A stretch of DNA of 31,912 bases from Schoenoplectus triqueter (Eukaryota; Streptophyta; Magnoliopsida; Poales; Cyperaceae): the NCBI GenBank assembly GCA_964058805.1, contig CAXKVV010000564.1:1-31912 (forward strand). The letters run 5' to 3'. The notes under the pieces were generated by a model. It did not search any database and was not told the origin of the DNA. It saw only the letters and a list, made by a program, of their open reading frames with translations. Positions 20,389 to 30,616 of this stretch are shown piece by piece; within the stretch, counting starts at the first letter, position 1; every line of letters begins with the position of its first letter. The position numbers and the translations under genes were made by a program.

Positions 20389-21330
20389 GGAAAATTAGTT
20401 AAATATCACTTTAAAGTTTGAAAATTAAAAAAATATCACTCCAAACTTCAAAATTAATTAAACACCACTATAAACTCAAATAAATTATTTTTTTACCACT
20501 ATAATTATGTAAAAGAACATAATTTTAATATTAAAAATGTAATAATATATTTTAATATCTAAAATATCCTCCTCACCGCTTCCCTGTTCCTCCTCACTCC
20601 CTCTCTCTGGTAAATCTAACTTCCGATAAATCCCACCTTGAATGAAATCTGATCTCTAGATGGTCCCTTAATTAATTTATTTACGGGAAGAGACTTAAAT
20701 GTTGTCAATTGATTTGTGTAATCAAGAATCATCTCCCCCTGTAATCTGTATAATACCATTATAATTGAAAGATTGCATTAGGCCAGGAAAAACATTCAGA
20801 TCTTTGACCTGTAATTGTGAACCGGCTTAGTTAGATCCCAAATTTCGTTCAGGTTGTTGGGTTTTGGTTGATTAGTTGAATTCTCATGAAATCCAACTGA
20901 ATATGGCATTGTACCAGTTTAGGCACATAACTGGATTCTAGTTTCATGCAATAAATACATTATTTTGATAGTCTTGAAAATACATTATTTTGTGCTGGCA
21001 ACTCACTTGGAAACCACGCTTTACAGATGCATGGAAGAAAGTGCTGATCCTTAAGCCAGTTCAGCTCTCAGATGTCAGGAACAAATGCCAGGAACAAGAT
21101 CAGAACAAATCTGGCACCACTATTAGCAGTTCAACAAACAATGTGATGAGAAGAGAATGGAGAGAGTGGGAGGGTATTTTATTTGTTAAGTATATTGCTA
21201 TATTTTTAATATTATTATAATGGTAAAAAAACTAATTTATTTCAGTTTGTAGTGGCATTAAACTAATTTTAAAGTTTGGAATGATTTTTTTAATTTTTAA
21301 ATTTTGAAGTAACATTTAACTAATTTTATC
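20389..21330. mobile_element. Mutator-like non-autonomous element, possible Pack-MULE
   Basis: The 942 bp element starts GGAAAATTAGTTAAAT and ends ATTTAACTAATTTTATC, with imperfect inverted ends of about 170-190 bp. These contain CACT...AAAGTTTGAAAATTA and ACCACTATAAACTCAAATAA. It is flanked by TATTTTAAA at 20380-20388 and 21331-21339, a perfect 9 bp duplication. Long inverted ends beginning with G plus a 9 bp duplication fit the Mutator superfamily. The interior (about 20600-21170) is GC-richer than the ends and includes a 76-codon plus-strand frame (20990-21220, LKPVQLSDVRNKCQEQDQ). It encodes no transposase, so it may hold captured host sequence. Confidence 0.8.
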
Positions 21331-21339
21331 TATTTTAAA

Positions 21340-21740
21340 ATGTAATACTCAAATTTTGAATCCAAAATAGATCTTGTCTAGTTTTTATAATAGGTGTATG
21401 ATCGCAAAAAAAAAAAAAGATTTTCAGATGACATTATATGTTGGATCAAATGACAAAAAAAAAGAGTGAGTTAGGTAACTACGATTGATTATTTTTTATG
21501 TATTTATGTTGTTATCATTTGATTTAATATAAAAAATAAACACAATAAATAGTTTGAATTTAAAATTGAGTATTAAATTCAAATTCCTTATCATATTTTG
21601 TTTACTTTTTGTGGTTTCTGATTGTTTAAATTATATTGAAAATGAAAATCGTAATTTTCCTTTCTATGTCGGGGGAGGTTGTAGATTCAAATTTTTTAAT
21701 GAAAATCTTTTTGCGATCATTTAAATTTGAATGATTCAAT
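21340..21740. repeat. Inverted-repeat region with GATCGCAAAAA ends
   Basis: gatcgcaaaaa...gattttc (from about 21390) is matched in reverse by gaaaatctttttgcgatc (about 21702-21719). Inside, atcaaatgacaaaa (near 21447) pairs loosely with ttatcatttgat (near 21511), as in the hairpin at 24859-24954. It is probably a MITE of about 330 bp. No target duplication was found. Confidence 0.4.
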
Positions 21741-23265
21741 CCTTATTTTTATCTCAAAAACGAAAATCACATGTAATTTTCAATTCGAGTCTAAAAAAAA
21801 CTTTGAACGACCAAAACATCTCAACTATAACTAAAGAAGTTTCATTCGGTAAAAATAAATTTGAATGGTCAATGTGAATGGCCACGCTCGAATAGGCTTG
21901 TAAACAAGTTTCGAGCAAGTTGGTTATAACTCAATGTCAGTTTATAAAAATATGAGTCGGGTTGAGTTAAATTTGTGAAACGTTATAAATAAATGTGTAT
22001 TGATTCAGTTCGACAATTAGATTTGATATATCTACAAACTATAACGTTATAACATCTAAAAGGCTGTTATAAAAGTTTGTACAAAATTGATATATCAACA
22101 AACTATGCTTTTAATGAAATCCTTATTGCGCTAATTTAAATGTGTGAAAAACTATTACGTTAGATATACGAACTGAGTTAAGAGCAAGTAAGATATACCG
22201 CTAAGATGATGAGAGAGAATGAGAGAGATTTTATCAGTTAGGGTTTGATGGAAAAAAAAATAACATATAAACTTTTATTATTGAGCCCAACCAATCTTAA
22301 CTTAAACTCAATTTATTTAACTACCCAGAATCGTGCCACGAGTCTAAATAGTGCTCCAACGGATATTATTACTTAAAAAATGCACTCTACCTAAAAAAAA
22401 GTCATACAGTCATGAATTTTTTTGTTAGATAAATGCATTACTAATTTGTTTGTGTCATGAATAATGTACGATCCAAAAAAATAAATATATCTGGAAACGC
22501 TGGCTATATGATTTCGTTTTTATTTTGCAAGTATGGTGGGAACATGGGGACCTCCTCTGGAGACGCGAAATCGACCTGAAAATATTGCCCAATTATTCGT
22601 CTCCACATGCGCCCCCAAAACCAGAGGCAAAAAACTACTAGCACCCTGACTTTTTCATCTGTCATGATATCACGTAATGTGGTCTAAAACTAATTTGGTT
22701 GCCTTAATATAATGAACAAAATATTTTGATCCTACGAGTATATATTCGTTAATCCTTGTATAATGAAATGTGGTATTTTTTCTCAATTAACTAGAAAGAC
22801 TCAGTACCGAGTATATTATCATGTCATTTGAGAAATTTATAATATATCATTACTTATTTATTATTTATTAAGTCAGCCAACGGAAGAAAACCCTTTTTAA
22901 CATAGAAAATCAAAAAGTCCACTGTCCATTTCAGTGTATTGGAAGAAAGCCAACCAATTAATTATTAAAAAGCTTCAAATTTCAAAAGCTAAAAAAAAAT
23001 TAATAGAAGTTGCACTGAACTTGAAAGCACACCAAGTTTCAATGATTGTTAACTAAAAAAATACATAAAAATAGCAAATAACGAAGTCAATTAATTAAAT
23101 CAACTAGTTATCTTCCCTTACATATGCATCTTAAAAAAAATACATGTAATGTTTTAATGTCCAAATGCCGATTGTACAATGGCAATTTGCAAACATTGGA
23201 ATCGTCACTCTTTTTGACCACTCACTTGTTTAGATGGGTCGAATCTTGCATGTTATTCTTGTTGG
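21741..23265. other. Intergenic; traces of element ends, no gene
   Basis: Segment 21885-22020 has cgctcgaataggcttgtaaa, gtttcgagcaagttgg and gtcgggttgagtt words like hAT subterminal arrays. Segment 22545-22625 has an imperfect inverted pair (cctctggagacg against cgtctccaca...ccagagg). Otherwise it is AT-rich with nothing recognised. Confidence 0.45.
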
Positions 23266-23440
23266 AGCATCAAGGGACCTGATCTACTGTCGCGCGGCAT
23301 GGTGCGGCGCAGCACATGGTCCGTTCGATCACTTCGAGATTCGAGTTAATATTTCAATATTTGAGTTAGCACGAATCTCAAAGTGATCGAACGGACCACG
23401 TGCTGCGCCGTACCGTCGCAGATCTGGTTCCAGCATCAAG
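23266..23440. mobile_element. 157 bp foldback MITE, almost entirely hairpin, with perfect 9 bp duplication
   Basis: The element is 23275-23431, flanked by AGCATCAAG at 23266-23274 and 23432-23440. Its ends are GGACCTGATCTAC and, reversed, GGAACCAGATCTGC. The arms share a core of 39 bases (cggcgcagcac-tggtccgttcgatcactt-gagattcg) with only two mismatches. The loop is about 28 bases of AT-rich DNA. The arms are far more GC-rich than the flanks. The 9 bp duplication suggests Mutator-like mobilisation. If transcribed, it would form a long perfect-type dsRNA hairpin. Confidence 0.85.
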
Positions 23441-23846
23441 TGGGCAGATAGGTGTGATAAATAAATGATATAAAAAATGCGTTTTATATTGGAGAAGAAA
23501 AGCAACCAATTGGGTAACGATGTGCGACTCAGTGAGATGTCGGTCCTTATCCTTCAAATACGATATATTCATTCAAATCCTCTCTAATTTATTCTCATCC
23601 GGGCCCCTGAAAAGGAAAACTGGAGGGACCCATTTAGCTCTTTTTGCTACGCTACGTGGCATTTCGTGGAATCGTGGTCCATTTTAGACCTAACTTTGTA
23701 ATGCTACGTTGTTTTCCCAGATGTCCACAAGATTTAATTTGATGTAATTATCTTTTAAAGACTTGATTGATTCAATATTTTATGTTTTTATACTATATTG
23801 CGACACATGTAGACCCATACTTTAATTAAGGGAATAATGATAATAC

Positions 23847-24221
23847 GAGTTTAAGTTAAGAGGGCCTCCGTGAATTTAACCCAAAAAATATTTCATATCA
23901 TTTTTAAAAATTTTGATTTATTATGTTCATTAAAATTTTCATATGAAAATCTTGTGAGATACAAAATTTTGAGGTGTTTCAATTTTTTATATCATTGTTT
24001 ACAATTTTTTTAAAAAAAATCAGCTCTAAAATAATAACAAAATATCTAATGTTTGTATATCATTTTCAAAAATTAAAAAAATCACATAGAAAATTTGAAA
24101 CAACTCAAATTTTAATATCTCTTAAACTTTTCATATGAAGAATTGAATGAAATTATAAATCAAAATTTAAAAATAAGTTTATATATTTTTTAGTTAAACT
24201 CATAAAAAGTCGTTTAAACTC
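23847..24221. mobile_element. AT-rich foldback MITE, long inverted repeat over its full length
   Basis: The left half (gagtttaagttaagagg, ...tttaacccaaaaaatat, ...aaattttgatttatta, cttcatatga-like words) pairs with the reverse of the right half (GAGTTTAAACGAC, GAGTTTAACTAAAAAATAT, AAATTTTGATTTATAA, TCATATGAAAAG). Pairing, with indels, extends to near the centre at about 24020. It resembles the element at 7190-7545. No target duplication could be assigned. Confidence 0.6.
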
Positions 24222-24289
24222 ACTCTATCTTTAGAAAGAATGGAGTTAAAAAACTATGTTTGACGTCATGTTTATTAAAAGAAACATAC

Positions 24290-24545
24290 CTAAGGAGCTT
24301 TTATGATTAAGCGGTTTCAACATCTCTATTATTTATGTAATGAGTTTAAGTGACACATGATATGAGCAATGAATTTCACGAATTTGAAGCCCAAACTAAT
24401 TCGGAGGGCCCAAACTCAAATGAAACGGAAGTTTTAATGATTGCAAATTTGAAATGTTTATACGGTTTCATGCGGCCAGGTGGATTCGAACTGAAGCGCA
24501 CATGATAATGGGCTTCCACTAAATCACTGGGTCATTCCTTCCTTT
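24290..24545 (-). mobile_element. tRNA-derived SINE candidate
   Basis: The minus strand has a perfect B-box, GTTCGAATCC (about 24493-24484), preceded by an A-box-like TGACCCAGTGATTTAGTGG starting near 24533. A spacing of about 40 bases is right for an RNA polymerase III internal promoter. The cloverleaf is not intact, so this is not a tRNA gene. The body would continue to about 24290. No tail or target duplication was identified. Confidence 0.4.
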
Positions 24546-24858
24546 GTGATTGACATTAGTTGTATTTATTTATATATATTGAGTTTCAAATAAGCACTAG
24601 AAAACTATTATTCCTTGTAACCCACTGCATATATCACTCTGCACAGAAATTCGCATATGCGGTCGCATATCATATATGCACTATGCAGAGGCTCTTCGCA
24701 CGCATATTGAAATTCACATTTTAAAACCTTGTTTTTGTATATCACAAGACATCACTAACTTATTTTTTAGTTTATATTTTACAATTGGACACCGACTACT
24801 TTAAATCCAAACAGTTGATATTATTAATTTTTATGGTAGATATATGTTTGTAAAATTT

Positions 24859-24954
24859 TATGCTAGAGCAAATGATAACAAAATGAATGCATAAAAATAA
24901 ATCAATCATAGTTAATTATATTCATTCATTTTGTTATCATTTGATCTAGTATAA
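24859..24954. repeat. Perfect-type hairpin, arms about 30 bp
   Basis: The left arm (tgctagagcaaatgataaca, then aaatgaatg) is matched in reverse by the right arm (cattcattttgttatcattt, then gatctagta), with two or three mismatches and a loop of about 34 bases. The weaker pair at 21447-21520 uses the same ATCAAATGA-AACAAA word, so a small MITE family is likely. Confidence 0.6.
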
Positions 24955-25214
24955 AATGAGTTTTAAAAATCATAAAATTTTATGATCGATTTAAAATAAA
25001 TTTGATATTATATTAATATCCTTAAACAATTTAAGACATGCACCTTTTTAGCAATCAAGTTATCTTGTAACATTAAACAGTTAAATTTCTTAAATATCAT
25101 GGATGGAATATTTACTACATATTGGAGTCTTAGTTAGTGCTGACATGTAAGTTCTAAAAACTGTTAAAAGGTTGAATATACATGAGATGTTTTTTATTAA
25201 ATGAATATGCAACT

Positions 25215-26706
25215 TAGAGTTTTGAAAATGGGACGGGGCGAGACGGTTTGGGTGAAAGCCCTCTGGATCATGGGTGAGCGCGGGACATGGGTGATAGCGG
25301 GTCATGGGTGAGGCGGGATGGGTTTGAGCGGTCCGAAATTAGAAAATCTGACCCGACTCGTGTTGGACCCCTGCGGATATAACCCTCACAAGTCAGGACG
25401 GGTGGGTCATGGCGTGTGAGGCAGGTCATTTTTTTTTGCAATTTAAAAAAAAAATAAAAAATCCTCAATGCAGCGCCGTTCAATGTTGTGAAAAGTTATG
25501 AAAACCATTCATTATTTTCCTTGATAAGCCATCAAATTAAATTTAAATTTCATAAAAAAATGTGAAAAGTATTATTTTTCAATGTTGTATAGTTTCAACG
25601 GAATGGATCGAGCAATTTTTAATAATTCACAATAATCATTGTACTTTCATGCTCAATGTCCTCTTATGTTACTTGTTCAAATATAATGAGTTAGTAACCT
25701 ACTTCATTATGATCGATAATGTTAATTATTTATGAAAAATAATGATAAATCATACCATACAGATGCATTCTAGAGACATAGGTAACATATACCGAGCCCC
25801 TTTAAAATATTATGTCCTTTAGTTCTAATACTTTCATTCTTTCCAATTCTTTGTATCTCTCAATTAGTTGAATTTTGCAATATTTTTTAGAGTCGTCGGT
25901 ATATTATTTTACACTAATTATCTTTTCATAGCAATTAGTATTTGATCGATTCTACTTATATTCTTACTTTCTTGATCTTCTTATTAAAATTTTGACTAAA
26001 TTGTAGTTTATTCTTTAATTATCTTTATTTTAGTCGATTTTTTTGTATTCTTATAATTAGCACTTATCTCTACCAAACAGTTAACATTTGACTTGATCAT
26101 TCTTGAGGTTTTTTTAAATACCACATGAGTCTTAGTAATTCTACAAAAATATTAAGTTATAATAATGTTAATTACATATTTTTTTCATATTTTTTACACC
26201 AACTATGCAAAATTTCTTTTTATTTTTATAAATTAAAAAACTTTATAATAATACTATGCATCTCAGCCGCTTAATACTTTGATATAAATAATTTAATTTT
26301 ATATAAAAATAATGAAAAAAATATTAACATATATGTAGAAGAAAATGGGAAATGGGAATAACGTATTGGTAGGAGCTAGGGTATGGGGTTCGGGTGAGCG
26401 CGGGTATGGAGTCCGGGTAGTACGAGTCGGGTCCAGATGAGTGCGGGTATGGGGTCCAGTTTTCACGGGTATACCTAGCCGGGTCCCAATAGCGGGTTTG
26501 GACGGGTGAGCGCGGGTAACGGATGAGAGTGGGATGGGTTTGACGGATTCATTTTCAATTTTTTTTTTATACTCGGCTCTTACTAGGACCGGACCATTAA
26601 CGGGTCCGGATCTACCCACGTGACTACCCTAATGCGGTCCGAGACGGATGAGAGACGCGAGTTTGTACGAGACGGGTCTACCCATATGAATTTTTTCAAA
26701 CCTCTA
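25215..26706. mobile_element. hAT-like non-autonomous element, 1492 bp
   Basis: The left end is TAGAGTTTTGAAAATGGG and the right end reversed is TAGAGGTTTGAAAAAATTC. Flanks ATGCAACT (25207-25214) and ATGCAAAT (26707-26714) form an 8 bp duplication with one mismatch, the size expected for hAT elements. Both ends carry dense GC-rich subterminal words (gggtgagcgcggg, catgggtga, gacgggt, cgggtccggatc), and the roughly 900 bases between are AT-rich. No transposase is encoded. Frames at 25090-25483 and 26299-26619 are artefacts of these Pro/Arg/Gly-coding arrays. Confidence 0.8.
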
Positions 26707-26714
26707 ATGCAAAT

Positions 26715-26962
26715 TGTGTAAACATGTAGAATAAATGTTCATATTATGAATCTATGATTTAACAATCATAACTAGACAGCCACCGCACTCCGATGTGATT
26801 CATCCATATATTTTCTTATTTAATGCTGTGTGATGTGTGTTTTAGTATGTTTATGAAATATGTTTCGTTTTTTGTTAACTATCCCAAAATAGGATGCAAC
26901 ATGACAATGTGTTTATTTTCAGGCCTTCAGGTTTTGATTTGGTTTCAGTGTCATCTAAGTCT
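26715..26962. other. Intergenic between the hAT element and the Pro-rich remnant
   Basis: The segment near 26929-26953 (ggccttcaggttttgatttg) is a diverged copy of 27028-27052 (ggccttcaggttctgatctg), an old duplication of about 100 bases. On the minus strand they read KSKPEGL and RSEPEGQ. Confidence 0.45.
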
Positions 26963-27292
26963 TTATATTTTTTTTCTATTATCCATCTCTTTACATTTTG
27001 AACAGGTACAGCTACTCTTAGTCTCTTGGCCTTCAGGTTCTGATCTGGCTTTGCCAAGGGTTGCTACTGTACCAGCGGTTGCTGGTAGAGTCTGTGGTCC
27101 AAGTGGGGCAGGGGGCTTTCCTGGTTTGCTTGGGGGCAGTGCGTCCTCAATTGTGGGGGCAAACTTCTGATCACCCGAGCGATGAAGATTTGTTGAATTA
27201 GGCGTTAGAATTTTATGTGGCTTTAGTGCCTGTTTTGATTTATATCTTACTTTACATCTTTTTAGCTGTAGTATATGCAGTGGCGGAGTTTC
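26963..27292 (-). pseudogene. Unidentified proline-rich coding remnant without start codon
   Basis: The minus strand is free of stops from 27292 to 26966, about 109 codons. Its middle reads QKFAPTIEDALPPSKPGK, PPAPLGPQTLPATAGTV, ATLGKARSEPEGQETKS and CTCSKCKEMDN. The mix of charged, Pro and Ala residues looks protein-coding, more so than the plus-strand frame at 26823-27170 that overlaps it. There is no Met at the start. ATCAG|AAG (near 27168) and AGCT|GTACC (near 27008) could be splice borders. I do not recognise the protein. Confidence 0.4.
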
Positions 27293-27346
27293 TTATAAAA
27301 AAATGGGCCATGATTTTCTCTATGAATCTCAAAATAATAAAATTAG

Positions 27347-27736
27347 TGACGAGCCCCTACTCGACACTGTCTCATGGACTCGAGTAGGTTCACAGGCCAG
27401 ACTCAGAGACTTCTCTAAGTCCATAAATTTTCTTAACCGTCATAACGGTCTAGTCCCGAAATAATGCGTTATAACTGTTCAATCCCGAAACAACACTCTA
27501 TAACTGTCCAGTCTTGAAATAGCGCACTATAACCGTCCACTAACATTTAGTAGAGACGTGATCTCGTGGCCGCCTAGTTATGCGGCTTGGACGCCTATAT
27601 AAGGCCTCCGATGTTGATCGGGACATACACGCAGATCGACAAACACAACATTGATAGGTAAGGGAAGTGTAAAAATCTATTCACACCATTTTCGGTGATA
27701 AGTACATCCCTGCCTCATCGGAGATAACCTGTATCA
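27347..27736 (+). mobile_element. Gypsy-type 5' LTR, decayed
   Basis: The right border is well placed: ...CTGTATCA ends at 27736, and a degraded primer-binding site follows at 27738-27750 (ttgacgtccatcg, for a TTGGCGCCCACCG-type site). The left border, TGACGAGCC at 27347, is a guess. The LTR contains three tandem 29 base units (27443-27471, 27472-27500, 27501-27529; taactgt-c-a-tc-cgaaa words) and a TATA box TATATAAG at 27596. This layout with short U3 repeats is typical of plant Ty3/Gypsy elements. No 3' LTR was found. Confidence 0.6.
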
Positions 27737-27763
27737 ATTGACGTCCATCGTGCTTTCATAGCA

Positions 27764-28440
27764 ATGACGAGCATATGTTCGAGAGAAGAGCAGTCGGCTA
27801 ACATCTTCTCACCGTCGTAAACACATCTCCCTCCCGAAGAATCTCCGGCGGATGAACCACTCATTCCACCAACAAAGCAAAATCTAACTCAAACCAATTC
27901 TGTTGAACCCTCAACACATCAGCCTCATTATGTTCAGCACCACCATTCCAACAACCATATACTTTGGGCTATGCCTATACTTATCCACAGTACCAACCAA
28001 CTTATAAACCACAATATTATCATCCACCATACTACCCAATATGTCCTCAATGACACTACCACTCTTATCCGCAACAACATGCTTATCACCCATATTAGTA
28101 CAATGGTACAAGAAATGTCGTCTCATCAACCAGCAAGATCGGAAGCAGAGCCACAACAAACTCACACAGTCGACAATAACAAACGACAGGTCGATGACAA
28201 TGAATCCTCAAACTCCTCAGTAAATAACCGTTTTCGAACTCGACGATGATTAAATGTGCCAATTGACCTCGTCTAAATAGAAAAAATGGCCCAAAACGAT
28301 ATTGAAAAGAAGATGGCTGAAGACGCAAGTTTCAAGCGTGGCTCTCTTAGTGTCGATGATAGTCTCAGAAGAAATCTATAATGAAGCTATGCTAAATTTT
28401 AATTTCTCCACACTCGATAATCTAAGTTAGTGACGATACC
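27764..28440 (+). pseudogene. gag: Gypsy gag 5' part, broken by stop and frameshifts
   Basis: An ATG at 27764, 27 bases after the LTR, starts MTSICSREEQSANIFSPS, then a stop, then continues in the same frame as THLPPEESPADEPLIPPTKQ. Near 27950 the sense frame shifts to one reading GYAYTYPQYQPTYKPQYYHP, which also contains stops. Near 28360-28430 SEEIYNEAMLNFNFSTLDN resembles the stretch just before the retrotransposon gag core. The element ends there, so capsid, protease, RT and integrase are all missing. It is an inactive fragment. Confidence 0.6.
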
Positions 28441-29462
28441 CAAGACTCCGAAACTTCCATTTTTAATTTTCGAGAAAAAAATAAGAGCGTTAGGGGTCTC
28501 CAACACAATTAAATTTCACTCCTTAAAAAATAACACTATATAAAAGATTGAAAACAGGATAAACTTAAAAAAAAAAACAATTCTTAAGGTGTTAGCACCG
28601 ATCTGATAAAAGGCAAGCGAAAATGGAAGAGAACTTGCCATTGCCAGAGCAACACTTTTCAGGTTTGTAAACAATTAGTATTACTGTCTTTACAATTTTA
28701 ACCTTTCTGATTTGAAAAATATAAGGAAAATTGAAGGGCCGAGATATTAATTCGGGCCTTGGGTTTTGTTTTCGAGTGCTCTCTATAATGATTTTGCAAC
28801 TTTTTTTCGAGGACCCGAGATACTAATAAGAAATTTGCATCAGTCTCCTCTGTAATAGTTTTGCAATTGTATGTTTTATTTCTCAATTGTAATTTGTGGA
28901 AACGTAGTATCTACAGGTAGTTGTAGCATTGGATTTAAAAGCTTTTATTTTTACTAGTATCTTATCCATGCGTTATTATGATCATGTCTTTAAAAAATAT
29001 AAAAATTTATATCTTTATGTAAAAAGAAAGAAAATTAAAATGAAGAAAATTTAATAATTAGTGTAAATTTTAATCATAAATACATAATTAATATAAAATA
29101 AAAGTAGAATTGAGAGGGAAATTGATATTTAGAATTTAAGAAAAGTTAAAATTTATAATTGATGATAATCTAAAAAAAAAGATAAAATAGAGCAATTGTA
29201 TTTTTAAATTATGCAGCATTTCATATAACAATTAAAATTGAGAGAAAATTATAACTTCAACACAAATTATCATATAGATATTAACATTATTTGATTAATA
29301 ACTCAATCTGATGACTTATATTAGCTCTAGAAATTCAACAAAAAATTTAAACTGTTATAGAATCAGAATATTTATGTGCTCTCGCAAAAAAAAAATATTG
29401 CATCAATGCAATCGAACAATTATTCTGTAGAAAAAATAACGCAGATTGAAACTCAACATAAA
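28441..29462. other. Intergenic; one possible short first exon
   Basis: At 28623-28664 on the plus strand, ATG starts MEENLPLPEQHFSG and a donor-like CAG|GTTTGTAA follows. This looks like a first coding exon, but no second exon was found. Segment 28735-28880 has two diverged copies of a ctctataatgattttgcaa / ctctgtaatagttttgcaa word. The rest is AT-rich. Confidence 0.35.
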
Positions 29463-29573
29463 GGAACCGAATCTGCTACTCTCACTAACAGATGAGTTGA
29501 ATCAATCATAGTTCAACAAATTTCTTTCATTCAGATAAGTCGGTCCACTTAAAGTAAGATTCGGTTCCAACAT
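29463..29573. repeat. Inverted repeat GGAACCGAATCT, hairpin with about 85 base loop
   Basis: aggaaccgaatct near 29463 is mirrored by agattcggttcc near 29562. It is a 12-13 bp perfect inverted pair in otherwise unpaired DNA. The significance is unclear. Confidence 0.45.
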
Positions 29574-29653
29574 AATATTACATATTGAAAGATATTTTTT
29601 TTAATTGTTGGTGTCTAGATTCTTAATGGATTACCAACAAATTGTTTTCTTAC

Positions 29654-29719
29654 CTGATGCATTAGTTGATTCCTTTGGTGCGTTTTCTTTCACGTCATTG
29701 TAGAACATTTCCTTCTGGG
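29654..29719 (-). pseudogene. Exon-like segment of 66 bases, unidentified
   Basis: The minus strand shows acceptor-like ATTAATGCATAG before 29719 and donor-like GCATCAG|GTAAGA after 29654. Between them one frame reads QKEMFYNDVKENAPKEST-NAS. The length is a multiple of three, so it would be a symmetric exon. Neighbouring exons were not recognised. It may be a remnant of an old minus-strand gene. Confidence 0.3.
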
Positions 29720-30616
29720 CTATGCATTAATTACATAAGCAAGATGAAAATAGAAAAGATTCAAAGATATTCTGGATATAAAAGCTTGAAATTTTTTGTC
29801 AGTTCTCAATAATCAAAATCTTGCTCTGAAAATAGCTTAGTCCTTTACCAAAAAAAAGTAGTAGGGGGAATTGAAAAGAAAATTATTGTTTCCTAAAAAC
29901 CGAAGGTAAGAACAGAAATATGTCTATCAATGGATATCTATAATCCGAAAATCCGATTCGAATCTGCATAAATGAATTTACATATGAATCCTTAAAATAT
30001 ATCCATTAGTTTATTAGATCCGCATATGAATTCTAAAAAATGATTCATCTAATATAATGAATCCGCATTTAGATCTTATAAAATTTGAATTCAAATCAAC
30101 TATAAATTCGATAAATAGATAAAATAAAAATATATCATATGTACATGTCCAATATAATGAATCCGCATTTATATATTTTAGAAGTTGGAACAAATAGTTA
30201 TGGCTGCTGCTACGTTTATGAATGGAACAAACAATTTTAAGATTGCTATAATAGTAAATATGAATTATGATTGTTGTTACGTTTTAAATAATATGATAAT
30301 TTTTCTTGTTATGTATGAATTAGATTATTTTTAATATTATCATACAAGATCTGAAATATAATTCAAATTCAATCCGAAATCCACTATAGAAATAAATTTA
30401 GATTCTTAAAATTTATATGGCAATGCTATTTCCATTTCAAATACTCCAAGGAGAATTAAAAAAAAATGTATTGAAGAAGAAATCGGAGAAAATGACTATC
30501 TGTGCTGTAGAGCAGACGTGAAGCTAGCCGAGAGAAAAAAACAGAAGGCGTGAGGGGACGATGTGTTGTAAGGAAAAACTGAGAATGATACAATGCGCGA
30601 GGGAGCGACAAATCAG
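29720..30616. other. Intergenic; element-like ATCCGCAT repeats and a pyrimidine-rich patch
   Basis: A 21 base word (aatataatgaatccgcattt plus a) occurs at 30051 and 30151. Related atccgaaaatccgattcg and atccgcatatgaat words fill 29940-30100, with attcaatccgaaatcc near 30370, as in hAT subterminal arrays. On the minus strand 30600-30480 is pyrimidine-rich, like a 5' leader. No gene is certain. Confidence 0.4.

Noticed and set aside
25090..26619. Minus-strand frames of 71-106 codons rich in His, Pro and Arg
   Set aside because: They coincide with the subterminal arrays of the hAT-like element and show no domain.
26823..27170. Plus-strand frame of 115 codons ending GGSASSIVGANF
   Set aside because: Its first half is hydrophobic AT-rich chance coding. 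The overlapping minus-strand frame has a far more protein-like composition, so the plus frame is probably a shadow.
27971..28249. Plus-strand frame with His/Gln-rich product
   Set aside because: It is a shifted frame of the decayed gag. The sense frame reads the Tyr/Pro/Gln-rich gag segment instead.
28431..28445. Possible second LTR start (agtgacga, as at 27346)
   Set aside because: Only about eight bases match the presumed LTR start and similarity then stops, so it is not a second LTR.
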